Part shown: positions 9,979-19,018 of the stretch, one piece after another
Numbering within the stretch: the first letter of the stretch is position 1
Layout of the letters: each line of letters starts with the position of its first letter
Source of the DNA: Parvimonas micra
GTDB taxonomy: Bacteria; Bacillota; Clostridia; Tissierellales; Peptoniphilaceae
DNA length: 64,000 nucleotides
NCBI RefSeq assembly: GCF_900637905.1
Contig: NZ_LR134472.1
Location: 1,426,001 to 1,490,000 of the forward strand
Direction: 5' to 3'
Position numbers and translations under genes: made by a program
The notes under the pieces: model-generated
The model's input: only the letters and a program-made list of their open reading frames with translations
Told to the model about the DNA's origin: nothing
The model's database searches: none

Positions 9979-10758
9979 ATGTTATTAGTTATAGATGTTG
10001 GAAATACAAATATTGTTTTGGGAGTTTATCAAGGATATTCATTAATTTGTGATTTTAGGCTCAACACGATAAAAAATAAAACAAGTGATGAGTATGCTAT
10101 GTCCATTACAGAGATATTACATGCTAACGATATTAAAAAATCTGAAATTGACGATGTTGTTGTAGCATCAGTTGTTCCTGATGTTATGCATTCAATTGAA
10201 AATGCTATAAAAAAATATTTTAATTTAAAACCAATAATTATTGATGATAATTGTGATTTGGGAATAAAAATAAATCACGATAATCCTAAAACAATTGGAG
10301 CAGATAGAATAGTAAATTCAGTTGCAGGAATTAAAAAATATGGGGTTCCTTTGATAATTATAGATATTGGGACAGCTATTACTTTTGATGTAGTTGATGA
10401 AAATTCAATTTATCAAGGTGGAGCTATCATTCCAGGTATTGGAATTTCATCAGAAGCATTATTTTTAAAAACTGCAAAACTTCCAAGAGTAGAACTTTAT
10501 AAGCCTGAAAGAATTGTAGCTAAAAATACAATGGATAATATTAGAGTTGGTATGGTTATTGGATATATTGGACTTATTGAAAAGTTGATTGATGAAGTTG
10601 TAAAAGAGATGAATTTTGATGTTTCTAAGTTAAAAGTTGTTGCAACAGGTGGATATTCCAGCTTAATTACTAAAGATATAGATAAGATTAATATTATAGA
10701 TAAGAAACTTACTCTTGATGGAATGCTTGAAATCTATAAGATGAAAAAGGGGTTATAA
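9979..10758 (+). CDS. coaX: Type III pantothenate kinase
   Basis: Phosphorylates pantothenate, the first step of coenzyme A synthesis. The protein begins MLLVIDVGNTNIVLG, the phosphate-binding motif of CoaX. It also has GADRIVNSVAG near residue 105 and DIGTAITFDVV near residue 125, as in the ASKHA fold. The length of 259 residues is typical. I chose ATG 9979 rather than the TTG at 9967 because TTGGAG at 9967-9972 serves as its ribosome binding site and the family starts at this methionine. The stop codon is one base before dus, so the two are translationally linked. Confidence 0.93.
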   Translation: MLLVIDVGNTNIVLGVYQGYSLICDFRLNTIKNKTSDEYAMSITEILHANDIKKSEIDDVVVASVVPDVMHSIENAIKKYFNLKPIIIDDNCDLGIKINHDNPKTIGADRIVNSVAGIKKYGVPLIIIDIGTAITFDVVDENSIYQGGAIIPGIGISSEALFLKTAKLPRVELYKPERIVAKNTMDNIRVGMVIGYIGLIEKLIDEVVKEMNFDVSKLKVVATGGYSSLITKDIDKINIIDKKLTLDGMLEIYKMKKGL

Positions 10759-10759
10759 T

Positions 10760-11710
10760 ATGCTGGGCGGAGATGTTTTTTTAGCTCCACTTGCAGGTGT
10801 TAGCGATGTTGCTTTTAGAATTTTAGCAAGCGAAATGGGAGCGGGTTTAACTTTTACTGAGATGGTTTCTATAAAGGGATTATATTATGATAACGACAAA
10901 ACTTCAATTATAACTTATATTGACAAAAGAGAAGGACCAGTTGGATTACAAGTTTTCGGAAGCGATGAAAATATTATGGCAGAAATAATCCAAAATAGAT
11001 TTAATAAAAGAGATGATATTTATCAACTTGATTTGAATTTGGGCTGTCCTGCTCCAAAAATTGTAAAAAATCACGAAGGCAGTTATTTAATGAAAGATCC
11101 TAAAAAAGTTAAAACTATAGTTTCAGCTATGGTAAAAAATTCTAAAGTTCCTGTAAGTGTAAAAATCAGATTGGGTTTTGACGAAAACAATAAAAACTTT
11201 TTGGAAGTTGCAGATGCCATTGTTGAAGCAGGAGCATATATGATTACATTACATGCCAGAACAAGAGAAATGTTTTACTCAGGAAAGGCTGATTGGAATG
11301 CTATAAAAACTTTGAAAAATCATGTTCCTATAAAAGTAGTTGGAAATGGAGATGTTTGTAGCGTTGAAGATTATGTAAGAATGAAAGAAGAAACCGGAGC
11401 TGATGCAGTTGCAATCGGACGTCATGCTCTTGGAAATCCATTTATTTTTAAACAAATTAAAGATTATAATTTAACAAAAAAATACTCTTCTCCAACTTTG
11501 GAAGAGGTTATTGATACTATAAAAAGGCATTATAAACTGGAATTGGAATTTAAACCGGAAAGAATAGCAATAAGAGAAATGAGAAAAAATATTTTGTGGT
11601 ATTTGAAAGGTTTTAAAGATTCAAACAAGGTGAAAAATACTATAAATACTTTAACTGATATTGATGAAATTTTTGATGTATTAAATGAATATAAAAATAA
11701 TTTTAATTAA
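10760..11710 (+). CDS. dusB: tRNA-dihydrouridine synthase
   Basis: An FMN enzyme that reduces uridines in the tRNA D-loop. The 316-residue protein is a TIM barrel with LAPLAGVSDVAFR at the start, the DLNLGCPAPKIVKNHEGSYLM block holding the catalytic cysteine, KIRLGFD, and the phosphate-binding region GNGDV...IGRHALGNPF. A helical tRNA-binding C-terminus follows. In Firmicutes the single or main Dus is usually DusB-like; the exact subclass is inferred. It is coupled to coaX, as in many Firmicutes. Confidence 0.9.
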   Translation: MLGGDVFLAPLAGVSDVAFRILASEMGAGLTFTEMVSIKGLYYDNDKTSIITYIDKREGPVGLQVFGSDENIMAEIIQNRFNKRDDIYQLDLNLGCPAPKIVKNHEGSYLMKDPKKVKTIVSAMVKNSKVPVSVKIRLGFDENNKNFLEVADAIVEAGAYMITLHARTREMFYSGKADWNAIKTLKNHVPIKVVGNGDVCSVEDYVRMKEETGADAVAIGRHALGNPFIFKQIKDYNLTKKYSSPTLEEVIDTIKRHYKLELEFKPERIAIREMRKNILWYLKGFKDSNKVKNTINTLTDIDEIFDVLNEYKNNFN

Positions 11711-11777
11711 AATTACAATATACATAAAGAGAAATTTAATCTAAATATAATTAATTTTGTAAGATTTGGAGGATATT

Positions 11778-13517
11778 ATGAAAAAATTATTTAGAGTTTT
11801 ATCATTTTTACTTATTTTGGTATTGTTTTTAACTTCTTGTAAATCTGCAGTTAATGGAACTTACGAGGGAAAAGCTAGAGGGCATAACGGAGATATTGTT
11901 ATTGATGTAAGTTTCGAAAATAATAAAATAAAAAAAGTATCATTAAAAGAGAGTGTTGAAACGGAGGATGTAGGGAAACTTGCTATTGAAAAATTGATTG
12001 AAAAAGTTAATTCAGGAGATCTAAATTTAGATGAAATAACAGGTGCAACTTATTCTTCAAAGGCTTTCATAAATGCCCTTGCTGATGCGATTAATAAAGC
12101 AGGACTTGACTATAAAAAAATTCTTAAAAACAATCCTACTACGAATGAAAAATTTGAAACTAAAGAAATAAATGTTGATGTAGTTGTTGTTGGTTCAGGA
12201 GGGGCAGGATTAATATCTGCAATTAAAGCCAAAGAATCTGGAGCTAATGTCGTAATTTTAGAAAAGTTACCAATAATCGGTGGAAATACTTTAATTTCAG
12301 GTGCTGAATATGCAGCTCCAATGAATTGGTTACAAGAAAAGGAAAATATAAAGGACAGTATAGACTTATTTAAAAAAGATGTTGAAAAAGCTGGAGGAGA
12401 TAAAGAACTTATAGATGTTTTAGCTAATAATGCACTTGATGGTGCAAAATGGTTAAGAGATGATGTTAATGTTGAGTGGACAGATGAACTTATGTTTTTT
12501 GGAGGTCATTCAGTTAAGAGGTCTTTAATTCCTAAAGGTCAATCTGGAAAAGAATTGATAAACAAATTGCAAGCTAAAGCTGAGGAACTGGGAATAGAAA
12601 TTTTAACGGAGACTAATGCCTATGAACTTATCACAAAAGACAATACAGTTACAGGAGTTAAAGCTAAAATAAAAACTGGGGAATTGATAGTTAATGCGAA
12701 ATCCGTTGTTTTAACAACAGGTGGTTTTGGAGCAAACAAAAAAATGCTTTATGATAATGATAAAGAAATTGATGATAAAATTCTTTCAACAAATTCTGCA
12801 GGTTCAACAGGTGATGGAATAAAAATGGCACAAGCTATTGGAGCTGATGTTGTAGATTTAGATAAAATTCAGTTATATCCTGTTTGTGATGTTGAGACAG
12901 GTAAACTTTTATATACCGGAGACACAAGACTTGTTGGTGGAGCAATACTCGTAAACAAAGAAGGAAAAAGATTTGTTGAAGAGTTGGGTACTAGAAGAGA
13001 AATTTCAATGGGAATTAAGGCTCAAACAGATAGTGTTGCATATCAAATTTGGGACGAAGAGTCAATGAAAAAATCAAATATTTTGCCTACTCATGAAGTT
13101 GAATATAATAATTTGATAGAAGGTAAAAAACTTTGTAAAGTAAATTCAATTGATGAAATGGCAGACTTTTTCGGAATAGATAAGGAAAATTTAAAAGCAA
13201 CAATAAATAAATTTAATGAAGATTCAAAAAATGGAAAAGATACATTATTCAATCTTAGAAGATTAGGTTTTAAAGTAGATAAAGCACCTTTTTACTGTTT
13301 AAAAGCCGTTCCTGCAGTTCATCACACAATGGGTGGTCTTAAGATAAATAAAGATGCAAATGTATTGGATAAAAATGGAAATATTATAAAAGGATTATAC
13401 GCTGCAGGAGAAACTACGGGTGGAATTCATGGTAATAATAGACTAGGCTCAGTTTCAATTACTGATATAACAGTTTTTGGAATTATAGCAGGAACTAATG
13501 CAGCGAAAAACAAATAA
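11778..13517 (+). CDS. FMN-binding, fumarate-reductase-like FAD lipoprotein
   Basis: A 579-residue lipoprotein. The signal peptide ends in the lipobox LTSC (cysteine about residue 22). Residues about 26-115 are an FMN_bind domain with the flavinylation motif DEITGATYSS, whose threonine would carry covalent FMN. From about residue 130 an FAD domain of the fumarate reductase/succinate dehydrogenase flavoprotein family follows, with VVVGSGGAGLISAI, HHTMGGL and ETTGGIHGNNRLG. Such proteins reduce fumarate, urocanate or related enoates outside the membrane in flavin-based anaerobic respiration. The substrate cannot be read from the sequence. GGAGG at 11771-11775 fixes the ATG at 11778. Confidence 0.85.
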   Translation: MKKLFRVLSFLLILVLFLTSCKSAVNGTYEGKARGHNGDIVIDVSFENNKIKKVSLKESVETEDVGKLAIEKLIEKVNSGDLNLDEITGATYSSKAFINALADAINKAGLDYKKILKNNPTTNEKFETKEINVDVVVVGSGGAGLISAIKAKESGANVVILEKLPIIGGNTLISGAEYAAPMNWLQEKENIKDSIDLFKKDVEKAGGDKELIDVLANNALDGAKWLRDDVNVEWTDELMFFGGHSVKRSLIPKGQSGKELINKLQAKAEELGIEILTETNAYELITKDNTVTGVKAKIKTGELIVNAKSVVLTTGGFGANKKMLYDNDKEIDDKILSTNSAGSTGDGIKMAQAIGADVVDLDKIQLYPVCDVETGKLLYTGDTRLVGGAILVNKEGKRFVEELGTRREISMGIKAQTDSVAYQIWDEESMKKSNILPTHEVEYNNLIEGKKLCKVNSIDEMADFFGIDKENLKATINKFNEDSKNGKDTLFNLRRLGFKVDKAPFYCLKAVPAVHHTMGGLKINKDANVLDKNGNIIKGLYAAGETTGGIHGNNRLGSVSITDITVFGIIAGTNAAKNK

Positions 13518-13526
13518 TTTATACAC

Positions 13527-13551
13527 AAAAAAGGAGCTTTGCTCCTTTTTT
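13527..13551. terminator. Bidirectional terminator between convergent genes
   Basis: AAAAAAGGAGC (13527-13537) pairs perfectly with GCTCCTTTTTT (13541-13551) with a TTT loop. The A and T tracts allow it to work from both sides, and the stop codon of the minus-strand helicase lies at its edge. Confidence 0.88.
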
Positions 13552-15397
13552 AATATTTGTTTTTTAATTCATTGTAGAAAATTGAAGATTCAACAGGTAA
13601 GTTGTTTCTTTCTTTTATAGTAAACAGAAATAATCTTTTTCTCGCTCTTGTCATTGCAACATAGAATAATCTTCTCTCTTCTTCTAATAATTTTTCGTCA
13701 AAAGAGTTTAACACACTCTTTTGTGGAAATTCTCCATCAATTAAATCAATAATAAATACATTATCATATTCTAAACCTTTTGCAGAATGTATTGTTGAAA
13801 TTGAAATATTAGATTTTGAACTTGATGCATTTTTCAGCAATTCTTTTAATTTATCTAGTTTTTCTATAAATTCACCAAAAGTTTTTAAATCTTTAGATAA
13901 ATATTTTATCAAGTCGAAAATAAGATTGTAGTTTAGATTGGAAAAATCGTTGAAATTATCTAAGTAATCTCCGTATCCTATCTCATAGAGAATACAATCA
14001 ATTTTATCTTCCATTTTCATTCTTTTTAATCTTTTAAAATTATTTCTTAAAGATGTAAATTTGTTTAGATAAAAATCGTTTAATTCATCCAAGTCTAACA
14101 AACTTTCCAAAATACATTGATTATATGGTTTGTATTCCAATTTAGTGATGAAGTCCTTTTTTATATAGGCATTAAGTTTAAAATAAATTCTTTTAAAAAC
14201 TTCCAAGTCAGAAGTATCTTCAGAAAACGAAAGTATATTTTTTACATCATTTAATATTCTGTTTGAATAAAAGTCGAATTTATTTTCTTTTACAAAAAAA
14301 TCAATATCATTATTTTTTAATATGTCCGCTACATATAGAGAAGATACATTGTTTCGATACAAAATTCCAATTGTTTCATTAGGATTTATTTCAGAAATTC
14401 TTTTTAGCAATTCTCTGGCTTGAATAATCGAATTTTTGACTTTAAATAGCATTATTTGTGAACTTTCTTCAGTTGTATGTTTAGAAGTTTTTTCATATCT
14501 AATTTTATTTCCTTGAATTATTTTATTGCTTATTTTTATTATATTTTTAGTGGAGCGAAAATTTTTATCCATAAAAAATATTTTTGAATTCGGATAAATA
14601 TTTTTAAAATTTAATAAGTTTTCAGGACTTGCACCTCTAAAACTATAAATTGACTGATCATCATCTGCTACTATAAAGACATTATTTTCAGGAAATACAA
14701 TCTTTCTGATGATTTCAAATTGTAATGTTGAGGTATCTTGACCTTCATCAATTTGAAAAAATTTATATCTATTTTTTAAAGCTTTTAAAAGTTTTTTATC
14801 TGTTGAAATATATTCATTAGCCAAAATGAGCAAATCATTAAAATCCATAAAATTATTTTGAATTTTTATTTCATCATACAAATTATACAGTTTTAACATC
14901 AAAGAACGATTTGAAATAAAATGATTTTTTCTTATATAGCCTTCAAAATCATACATCTTATTTTTTGTATAGTCATAAATTGAAAAGAAGTCATTTATTT
15001 CTTCGTCAGATGGTTTTTTGTAATTTTTTTGATAATACACTCTTTTTAAAATTAAAATTCTATTGAATTCATTATTACCTTCAATTAAAGTTTTTTTGAT
15101 GTTTTTTAATTTCATATAATTTCTAACTATCTCATAGCAAAAAGCGTGAATAGTTTTAAAAGTAATTTTTCCTCTGAATTCAGGATTTTGAGCTAAAAAT
15201 CTCTTTTCCATATCAATTCCTTGAGATTTGCTGAAAGTTATCGAAATTATTTCACTTGGATCTATATTATGATTTTTAATTAAATTTAAAATTCTATTTA
15301 ATAATACAGTTGTCTTGCCTGAACCCGGAACTGCTAAAATTAAAGCAGGACCTTCAAAATGTTTAATGGCATCAACTTGTTGACTTGTAAATTTCAT
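13550..15397 (-). CDS. UvrD/Rep family ATP-dependent DNA helicase
   Basis: A superfamily 1 helicase of 615 residues, shorter than PcrA (750 residues, encoded at 45338-47590). Motif I is AVPGSGKTT (about residue 22), motif II is QIDEGQDTS, motif III is VADDDQSIYSFRGA, and motifs IV-VI include NFRST, STIHSAKGLEYDNVFI and RLFYVAMTRARKRL. It lacks the long C-terminal tail of PcrA. It is the first minus-strand gene of the window and stands alone between oppositely oriented units. It probably serves a repair or recombination role distinct from PcrA, but this is inference. Confidence 0.88.
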   Translation of the reverse strand: MKFTSQQVDAIKHFEGPALILAVPGSGKTTVLLNRILNLIKNHNIDPSEIISITFSKSQGIDMEKRFLAQNPEFRGKITFKTIHAFCYEIVRNYMKLKNIKKTLIEGNNEFNRILILKRVYYQKNYKKPSDEEINDFFSIYDYTKNKMYDFEGYIRKNHFISNRSLMLKLYNLYDEIKIQNNFMDFNDLLILANEYISTDKKLLKALKNRYKFFQIDEGQDTSTLQFEIIRKIVFPENNVFIVADDDQSIYSFRGASPENLLNFKNIYPNSKIFFMDKNFRSTKNIIKISNKIIQGNKIRYEKTSKHTTEESSQIMLFKVKNSIIQARELLKRISEINPNETIGILYRNNVSSLYVADILKNNDIDFFVKENKFDFYSNRILNDVKNILSFSEDTSDLEVFKRIYFKLNAYIKKDFITKLEYKPYNQCILESLLDLDELNDFYLNKFTSLRNNFKRLKRMKMEDKIDCILYEIGYGDYLDNFNDFSNLNYNLIFDLIKYLSKDLKTFGEFIEKLDKLKELLKNASSSKSNISISTIHSAKGLEYDNVFIIDLIDGEFPQKSVLNSFDEKLLEEERRLFYVAMTRARKRLFLFTIKERNNLPVESSIFYNELKNKY

Positions 15398-15481
15398 ATA
15401 ATCACCTTAGTATATTCTATCATAAAAATAATTCCTTTTAAAGCGTATTTATGGTAAAATATATAGGTCGGAGGTTATTAT

Positions 15482-16201
15482 ATGGACAAACATTATATTC
15501 CTAACACCAAAGGTGTTATATTTGCAAATAAGAATAAATTTTCTTTCAGCATTGATTCAATTTTGTTATCCTATTTTTCAAAAGTTAAAAAAGATAAGAT
15601 ATTAATTGATATCGGAGCAGGAACCGGAATAATAGGTTTTAGAATTAATTTTCTAAATAATTTAAAAACTGTATATCTTATAGAAATACAAAATGAAAAT
15701 GCAAAGCTTATTGAGCATAGTATTATTGAAAATAAACTGAATAATGTTATTCTTTTAAATAAAGATTTAAAAGAATGTTATAACGATTTTAAGAATTCAT
15801 CAGTTGATTATATTGTCTCAAATCCTCCATATAAAAAAATGAATACAGGAATATTAAATGAAGATGAGAATTTTTTGATTTCAAGATATGAATATGCACT
15901 TAAACTTGAAGATATTTTAGATTTTTCATACAAAAAACTAAAATCTTCAGGAAAAGTTTTTTTGATTTACAGTATGGAACGTTTGGTTGATGTTTTAAGT
16001 GAATCTAGAAAATTTAGATTAGAGCCTAAAAGAATACAATTTATTTCTACAAATATATATAAAAAGCCACATCTATTTATGGTTGAACTGGTTAAAAATG
16101 GTAATAGCAATTTATTTGTTGAAGATAATATTTATATTTATAATAAAAGTGGCGAATATACTGATAAGATTAAGGAGATATATTATGGAGAGAATTTCTA
16201 A
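15482..16201 (+). CDS. TrmN6-like tRNA1(Val) adenine-37 N6-methyltransferase
   Basis: A 239-residue class I methyltransferase. The SAM-binding motif IDIGAGTGIIGFRI is at about residue 40, and VSNPPYKK at about 115 is the NPPY catalytic motif of amino-methylating enzymes. This arrangement and the partner rsmI are typical of the YfiC/TrmN6 group that modifies tRNA. GGAGG at 15470-15474 precedes the ATG. The 3' end overlaps rsmI by 17 bases, so the two genes are co-translated. The target base is inferred from the family. Confidence 0.82.
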   Translation: MDKHYIPNTKGVIFANKNKFSFSIDSILLSYFSKVKKDKILIDIGAGTGIIGFRINFLNNLKTVYLIEIQNENAKLIEHSIIENKLNNVILLNKDLKECYNDFKNSSVDYIVSNPPYKKMNTGILNEDENFLISRYEYALKLEDILDFSYKKLKSSGKVFLIYSMERLVDVLSESRKFRLEPKRIQFISTNIYKKPHLFMVELVKNGNSNLFVEDNIYIYNKSGEYTDKIKEIYYGENF

Positions 16202-17024
16202 TATTTATTTTGTTCCAACACCTATAGGTAATATGAAAGATATCACGCTTAGAGCGTTGGAAGTTTTAGAGAAAAGTGATATAATTTACTGTGAAGATAC
16301 TAGAAACAGTCTAAACTTATTAAAATTTCATAATATAAATACTAAATTAGTTTCATATCATAAATTTAATGAGAGCGAGAGAGTTGAAGAAATAATAAGT
16401 AATATTTCAGATGGAAAAATTGTTTCTGTAATTTCCGATGCGGGAATGCCAATAATAAACGATCCCGGTTTTGTGATTTTACAGGAAGTTATAAAAAGAG
16501 ATATATCTTATGAAATTTTACCCGGAGCATGTGCATTGATAAATGGAATTTGTGGTAGCGGATTTGATTCGACAAGTTTTGTATATATGGGATTTGTTCC
16601 TAAAACGGATTCGGAACGTAAAAAATATTTTCAAAGTTTTAAAAATATGAAAGTTACAGGAATATTCTATGAAAGTCCACATAGACTTTTAAAAACATTA
16701 AAATTTTTATATTCCTTATTTGGAAATATAAATGTCTGTGTGTGTAGAGAATTAACAAAGCTATTCGAAGAGTATAAAAGAGGATGTTTAGAAGAAATTA
16801 TTTCATATTATTCTGAAAAAGGGGTAAAAGGAGAGATAGTCCTCATAATAGAAAAAATATCTGAAGAGAAAGAGGATGTTGATATTAAAAAAGAGATATT
16901 AAAATTAAAAGACGACGGATATAGCAATAAGGACATTGTAAAAATCTTAAAAAATAATTTTAATATTTCAAAAAATGAAGCGTACGAATTAGTATTGAAT
17001 TTAGAAAATGAGGAGGGAAAATAA
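16185..17024 (+). CDS. rsmI: 16S rRNA 2'-O-methyltransferase RsmI
   Basis: Methylates the 2'-hydroxyl of C1402 in 16S rRNA. The 279-residue protein begins with YFVPTPIGNMKDITLRALEVL, followed by CEDTRN and SDAGMPIINDPG, all hallmarks of the tetrapyrrole-methylase-fold RsmI family. I chose ATG 16185, preceded by AAGGAG at 16173-16178; an upstream in-frame extension would add 34 residues foreign to the family. It overlaps the preceding methyltransferase and abuts udp. Confidence 0.95.
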   Translation: MERISNIYFVPTPIGNMKDITLRALEVLEKSDIIYCEDTRNSLNLLKFHNINTKLVSYHKFNESERVEEIISNISDGKIVSVISDAGMPIINDPGFVILQEVIKRDISYEILPGACALINGICGSGFDSTSFVYMGFVPKTDSERKKYFQSFKNMKVTGIFYESPHRLLKTLKFLYSLFGNINVCVCRELTKLFEEYKRGCLEEIISYYSEKGVKGEIVLIIEKISEEKEDVDIKKEILKLKDDGYSNKDIVKILKNNFNISKNEAYELVLNLENEEGK

Positions 17025-17804
17025 ATGTCACAACAATTATTAAAAGAAAAACAATATCATATTGATATGAAAGCGGGAGATGTTGGAAGATATGTAATTT
17101 TACCAGGAGATCCAAAAAGATGTAAATTAATCGCAAAATATTTTGATGATGCGGTTTTAGTTGCAGATAATAGAGAATATGTAACATATACAGGATTTTT
17201 AGAAGGAGAAAAAGTTTCTGTAACAAGTACAGGAATTGGTGGAGCAAGTACATCAATAGCTGTTGAAGAATTGCATAAAATCGGCGCAGATACATTTATA
17301 AGAGTTGGTACTTGTGGTGGAATAGAATTAGATGTTGAAGCAGGAGATTTAGTAGTAGCAACAGGAGCAATAAGAATGGAAGGAACTTCAAAAGAATATG
17401 CACCAATAGAATTTCCCGCAGTTGCTGATTTTAATATCGTAAATGAGCTTACAAATGCTTGTATTGAAACAAAACAAAAATATCATGTTGGAGTTGTTCA
17501 ATGTAAAGATGCGTTCTATGGACAACATCAACCTGAAAATAAACCTGTAAGTTATGAATTATTAAACAAATGGGAAGCGTGGAAAAGACTTCATACAAAG
17601 GCAAGTGAAATGGAATCGGCAGCACTTTTTGTAGTATCAAGTTATTTAAATACAAGAGCAGGTTCAATATTTTTAGTTGTAAACAATCAAGAAAGAGTTA
17701 AACAAAATCTTTCAAATAATGTAATAGAGGATACGGATAGAGCTATAAAAACAGCAATACATGCTCTTAGAAATTTAATAAAAAAAGATAGGGAAAACAG
17801 ATAA
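17025..17804 (+). CDS. udp: Uridine phosphorylase (PNP/UDP family)
   Basis: Cleaves uridine with phosphate to uracil and ribose-1-phosphate. The 259-residue length and the motifs [35 protein letters not shown] and MESAALFVV fit the trimeric/hexameric nucleoside phosphorylase family. The stretch [10 protein letters not shown] is more like uridine phosphorylase than DeoD, but specificity is not proven. The ATG at 17025 follows the rsmI stop directly, with AGGAGG at 17011-17016. No clear terminator follows before the rpmG promoter. Confidence 0.85.
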   Translation: MSQQLLKEKQYHIDMKAGDVGRYVILPGDPKRCKLIAKYFDDAVLVADNREYVTYTGFLEGEKVSVTSTGIGGASTSIAVEELHKIGADTFIRVGTCGGIELDVEAGDLVVATGAIRMEGTSKEYAPIEFPAVADFNIVNELTNACIETKQKYHVGVVQCKDAFYGQHQPENKPVSYELLNKWEAWKRLHTKASEMESAALFVVSSYLNTRAGSIFLVVNNQERVKQNLSNNVIEDTDRAIKTAIHALRNLIKKDRENR

Positions 17805-17868
17805 ATTTATTAATTTTAAAAATGGAATTTTTTGTAAAATAAAGTTTATAATAAATGACTTAAATTGC

Positions 17869-17897
17869 TTGACAATTGATTTGCTTTATGTTATCAT
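17869..17897 (+). promoter_or_regulatory. Promoter for rpmG-secE-nusG
   Basis: TTGACA (17869-17874), a 17-base spacer and TATCAT (17892-17897), about 60 bases before rpmG. Confidence 0.75.
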
Positions 17898-17955
17898 TTT
17901 ATGAGTAATATAATGTATAGTTATGTTCAAATTTAGCTTTCAAGGAGGTGTTTCT

Positions 17956-18105
17956 ATGAGGGATAAAGTTGTGTTGGCATGTACAGAATGTAAAAATAGA
18001 AATTACAATACTAAAAAGAACAAAAAAGTTACAACTAACAGAATTGAATTGAATAAGTATTGTAAGTTTTGTAAAAAACACACTCTTCACAGAGAAACAA
18101 AATAG
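17956..18105 (+). CDS. rpmG: Ribosomal protein bL33
   Basis: A 49-residue zinc-binding large-subunit protein. Cysteine pairs CTEC and CKFC form the zinc ribbon, so this is the zinc-containing (C+) form. The ATG at 17956 is set by AGGAGG at 17942-17947; the family starts at [12 protein letters not shown]. It opens the classic rpmG-secE-nusG order. No tRNA-Trp gene lies between rpmG and secE, unlike in several other Firmicutes. Confidence 0.96.
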   Translation: MRDKVVLACTECKNRNYNTKKNKKVTTNRIELNKYCKFCKKHTLHRETK

Positions 18106-18127
18106 TTAGAGATTGGAGGAGAGTAGT

Positions 18128-18334
18128 ATGGCAACAAAAACTACTGATCAAAAACAAAAGAAAACTAGCTTTATGCGTGGAGTACGTCATGAATTCAAAA
18201 AGATAGTATGGCCTTCTAAAAAAAGTGTTTTTTATTACAGTCTTGCAGTAGTTACAATTTCTATAATTAGTTCAACTATGATTTGGGGATTGGATAATAT
18301 TTTAAAAAGATTGTTAGGTTTAATTATCCATTAA
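18128..18334 (+). CDS. secE: Preprotein translocase subunit SecE
   Basis: The small SecYEG subunit, 68 residues. An amphipathic helix (FMRGVRHEFKKIVWPSKK) precedes a single membrane helix (YSLAVVTISIISSTMIWGL). The KIVWPSKK turn is diagnostic. GGAGGAG at 18115-18121 places the start at ATG 18128 rather than at the upstream TTG. It lies between rpmG and nusG as expected. Confidence 0.95.
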   Translation: MATKTTDQKQKKTSFMRGVRHEFKKIVWPSKKSVFYYSLAVVTISIISSTMIWGLDNILKRLLGLIIH

Positions 18335-18349
18335 TTATTAAGGAGGGAA

Positions 18350-18361
18350 GGACTTTAGTCC
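18350..18361 (+). promoter_or_regulatory. Small hairpin between the nusG Shine-Dalgarno and start codon
   Basis: GGACTTTAGTCC can fold as a 4-5 bp hairpin. The only good Shine-Dalgarno, AAGGAGG (18340-18346), is 21 bases from the ATG at 18368. Folding of this hairpin would bring the two closer. An in-frame TAG at 18356-18358 rules out an upstream start. Confidence 0.5.
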
Positions 18362-18367
18362 GTTTGT

Positions 18368-18907
18368 ATGACAACAGAAGAATTAAAGGATATTAAAGAA
18401 AAAGAAGCCAAATGGTATGTAGTACATACATATTCAGGGCACGAAAACAAAGTTAAGGCTAATATTGAAAAGTTAGTTGTTAATCGTGGAAATGACATTG
18501 ATATATTTGAGGTTGTTGTTCCAACGGTTAAAGAAGAAACAGAAACCGGAAAAATTAAAGAAAGACAATTATTTCCCGGATATGTTTTAGTTAAAATGAT
18601 AATTACAGATATTTCTTGGTATTTAGTTAGAAATACTAGAGGAGTAACTGGATTTGTAGGCTCAGGTAATAAACCTGTACCTCTATCAGAAAAAGAAGTT
18701 GAAGCATTAGGTGTTTCAGCAAAACCATATGATAATGTGGATATACACGAAGGAGATTCTATTACAATTATAGATGGAGCATTTAAAGATTTGACTGCTA
18801 AAGTAATAGAGGTATCTCAAGAAAATGGTAAATTAAAAGCTTTCGTTTCTTTATTTGGAAGAGATACGCTTGCTGAATTAGATTTTAGTGACGTAATAAA
18901 AAATTAA
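18368..18907 (+). CDS. nusG: Transcription termination/antitermination factor NusG
   Basis: A 179-residue elongation factor that binds RNA polymerase and couples it to ribosomes or Rho. The NGN domain starts at WYVVHTYSGHENKVK (about residue 16) and includes FPGYVLVKM. The C-terminal KOW domain contains EGDSITIIDGAFKDLTAKV. The ATG is the only usable start in this frame, yet its Shine-Dalgarno is unusually far away with a hairpin between. It is followed by the rplK leader. Confidence 0.96.
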   Translation: MTTEELKDIKEKEAKWYVVHTYSGHENKVKANIEKLVVNRGNDIDIFEVVVPTVKEETETGKIKERQLFPGYVLVKMIITDISWYLVRNTRGVTGFVGSGNKPVPLSEKEVEALGVSAKPYDNVDIHEGDSITIIDGAFKDLTAKVIEVSQENGKLKAFVSLFGRDTLAELDFSDVIKN

Positions 18908-18938
18908 ATTTGAAAATAATTTGAAAATAATTTGAAAA
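18906..18938 (+). repeat. Three tandem copies of an 11 bp AT-rich unit
   Basis: The unit AATTTGAAAAT occurs three times in a row (the last copy ends in one altered base) just after the nusG stop codon, followed by a short TTTGAA/TTCAAA inverted repeat. It lies in the rplK leader; no function is evident. Confidence 0.6.
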
Positions 18939-18963
18939 ATATTCAAAACAGAGATATACGAGA

Positions 18964-18992
18964 GTGGGAGGGGTTTAGCACCCGAAAACCAC
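18964..18992 (+). promoter_or_regulatory. Probable L1-binding leader motif before rplK
   Basis: GTGG (18964-18967) pairs with CCAC (18989-18992), GGGT (18971-18974) pairs with ACCC (18980-18983), and the two short helices are separated by an asymmetric loop (GAG against GAAAA). Two short helices with an asymmetric loop containing GAG is the form of the L1 autoregulatory site in L11-L1 operons. A related but weaker version precedes rplA. Confidence 0.55.
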
Positions 18993-19018
18993 ATTAGTTT
19001 TTAAGGAGGAACTATAAA

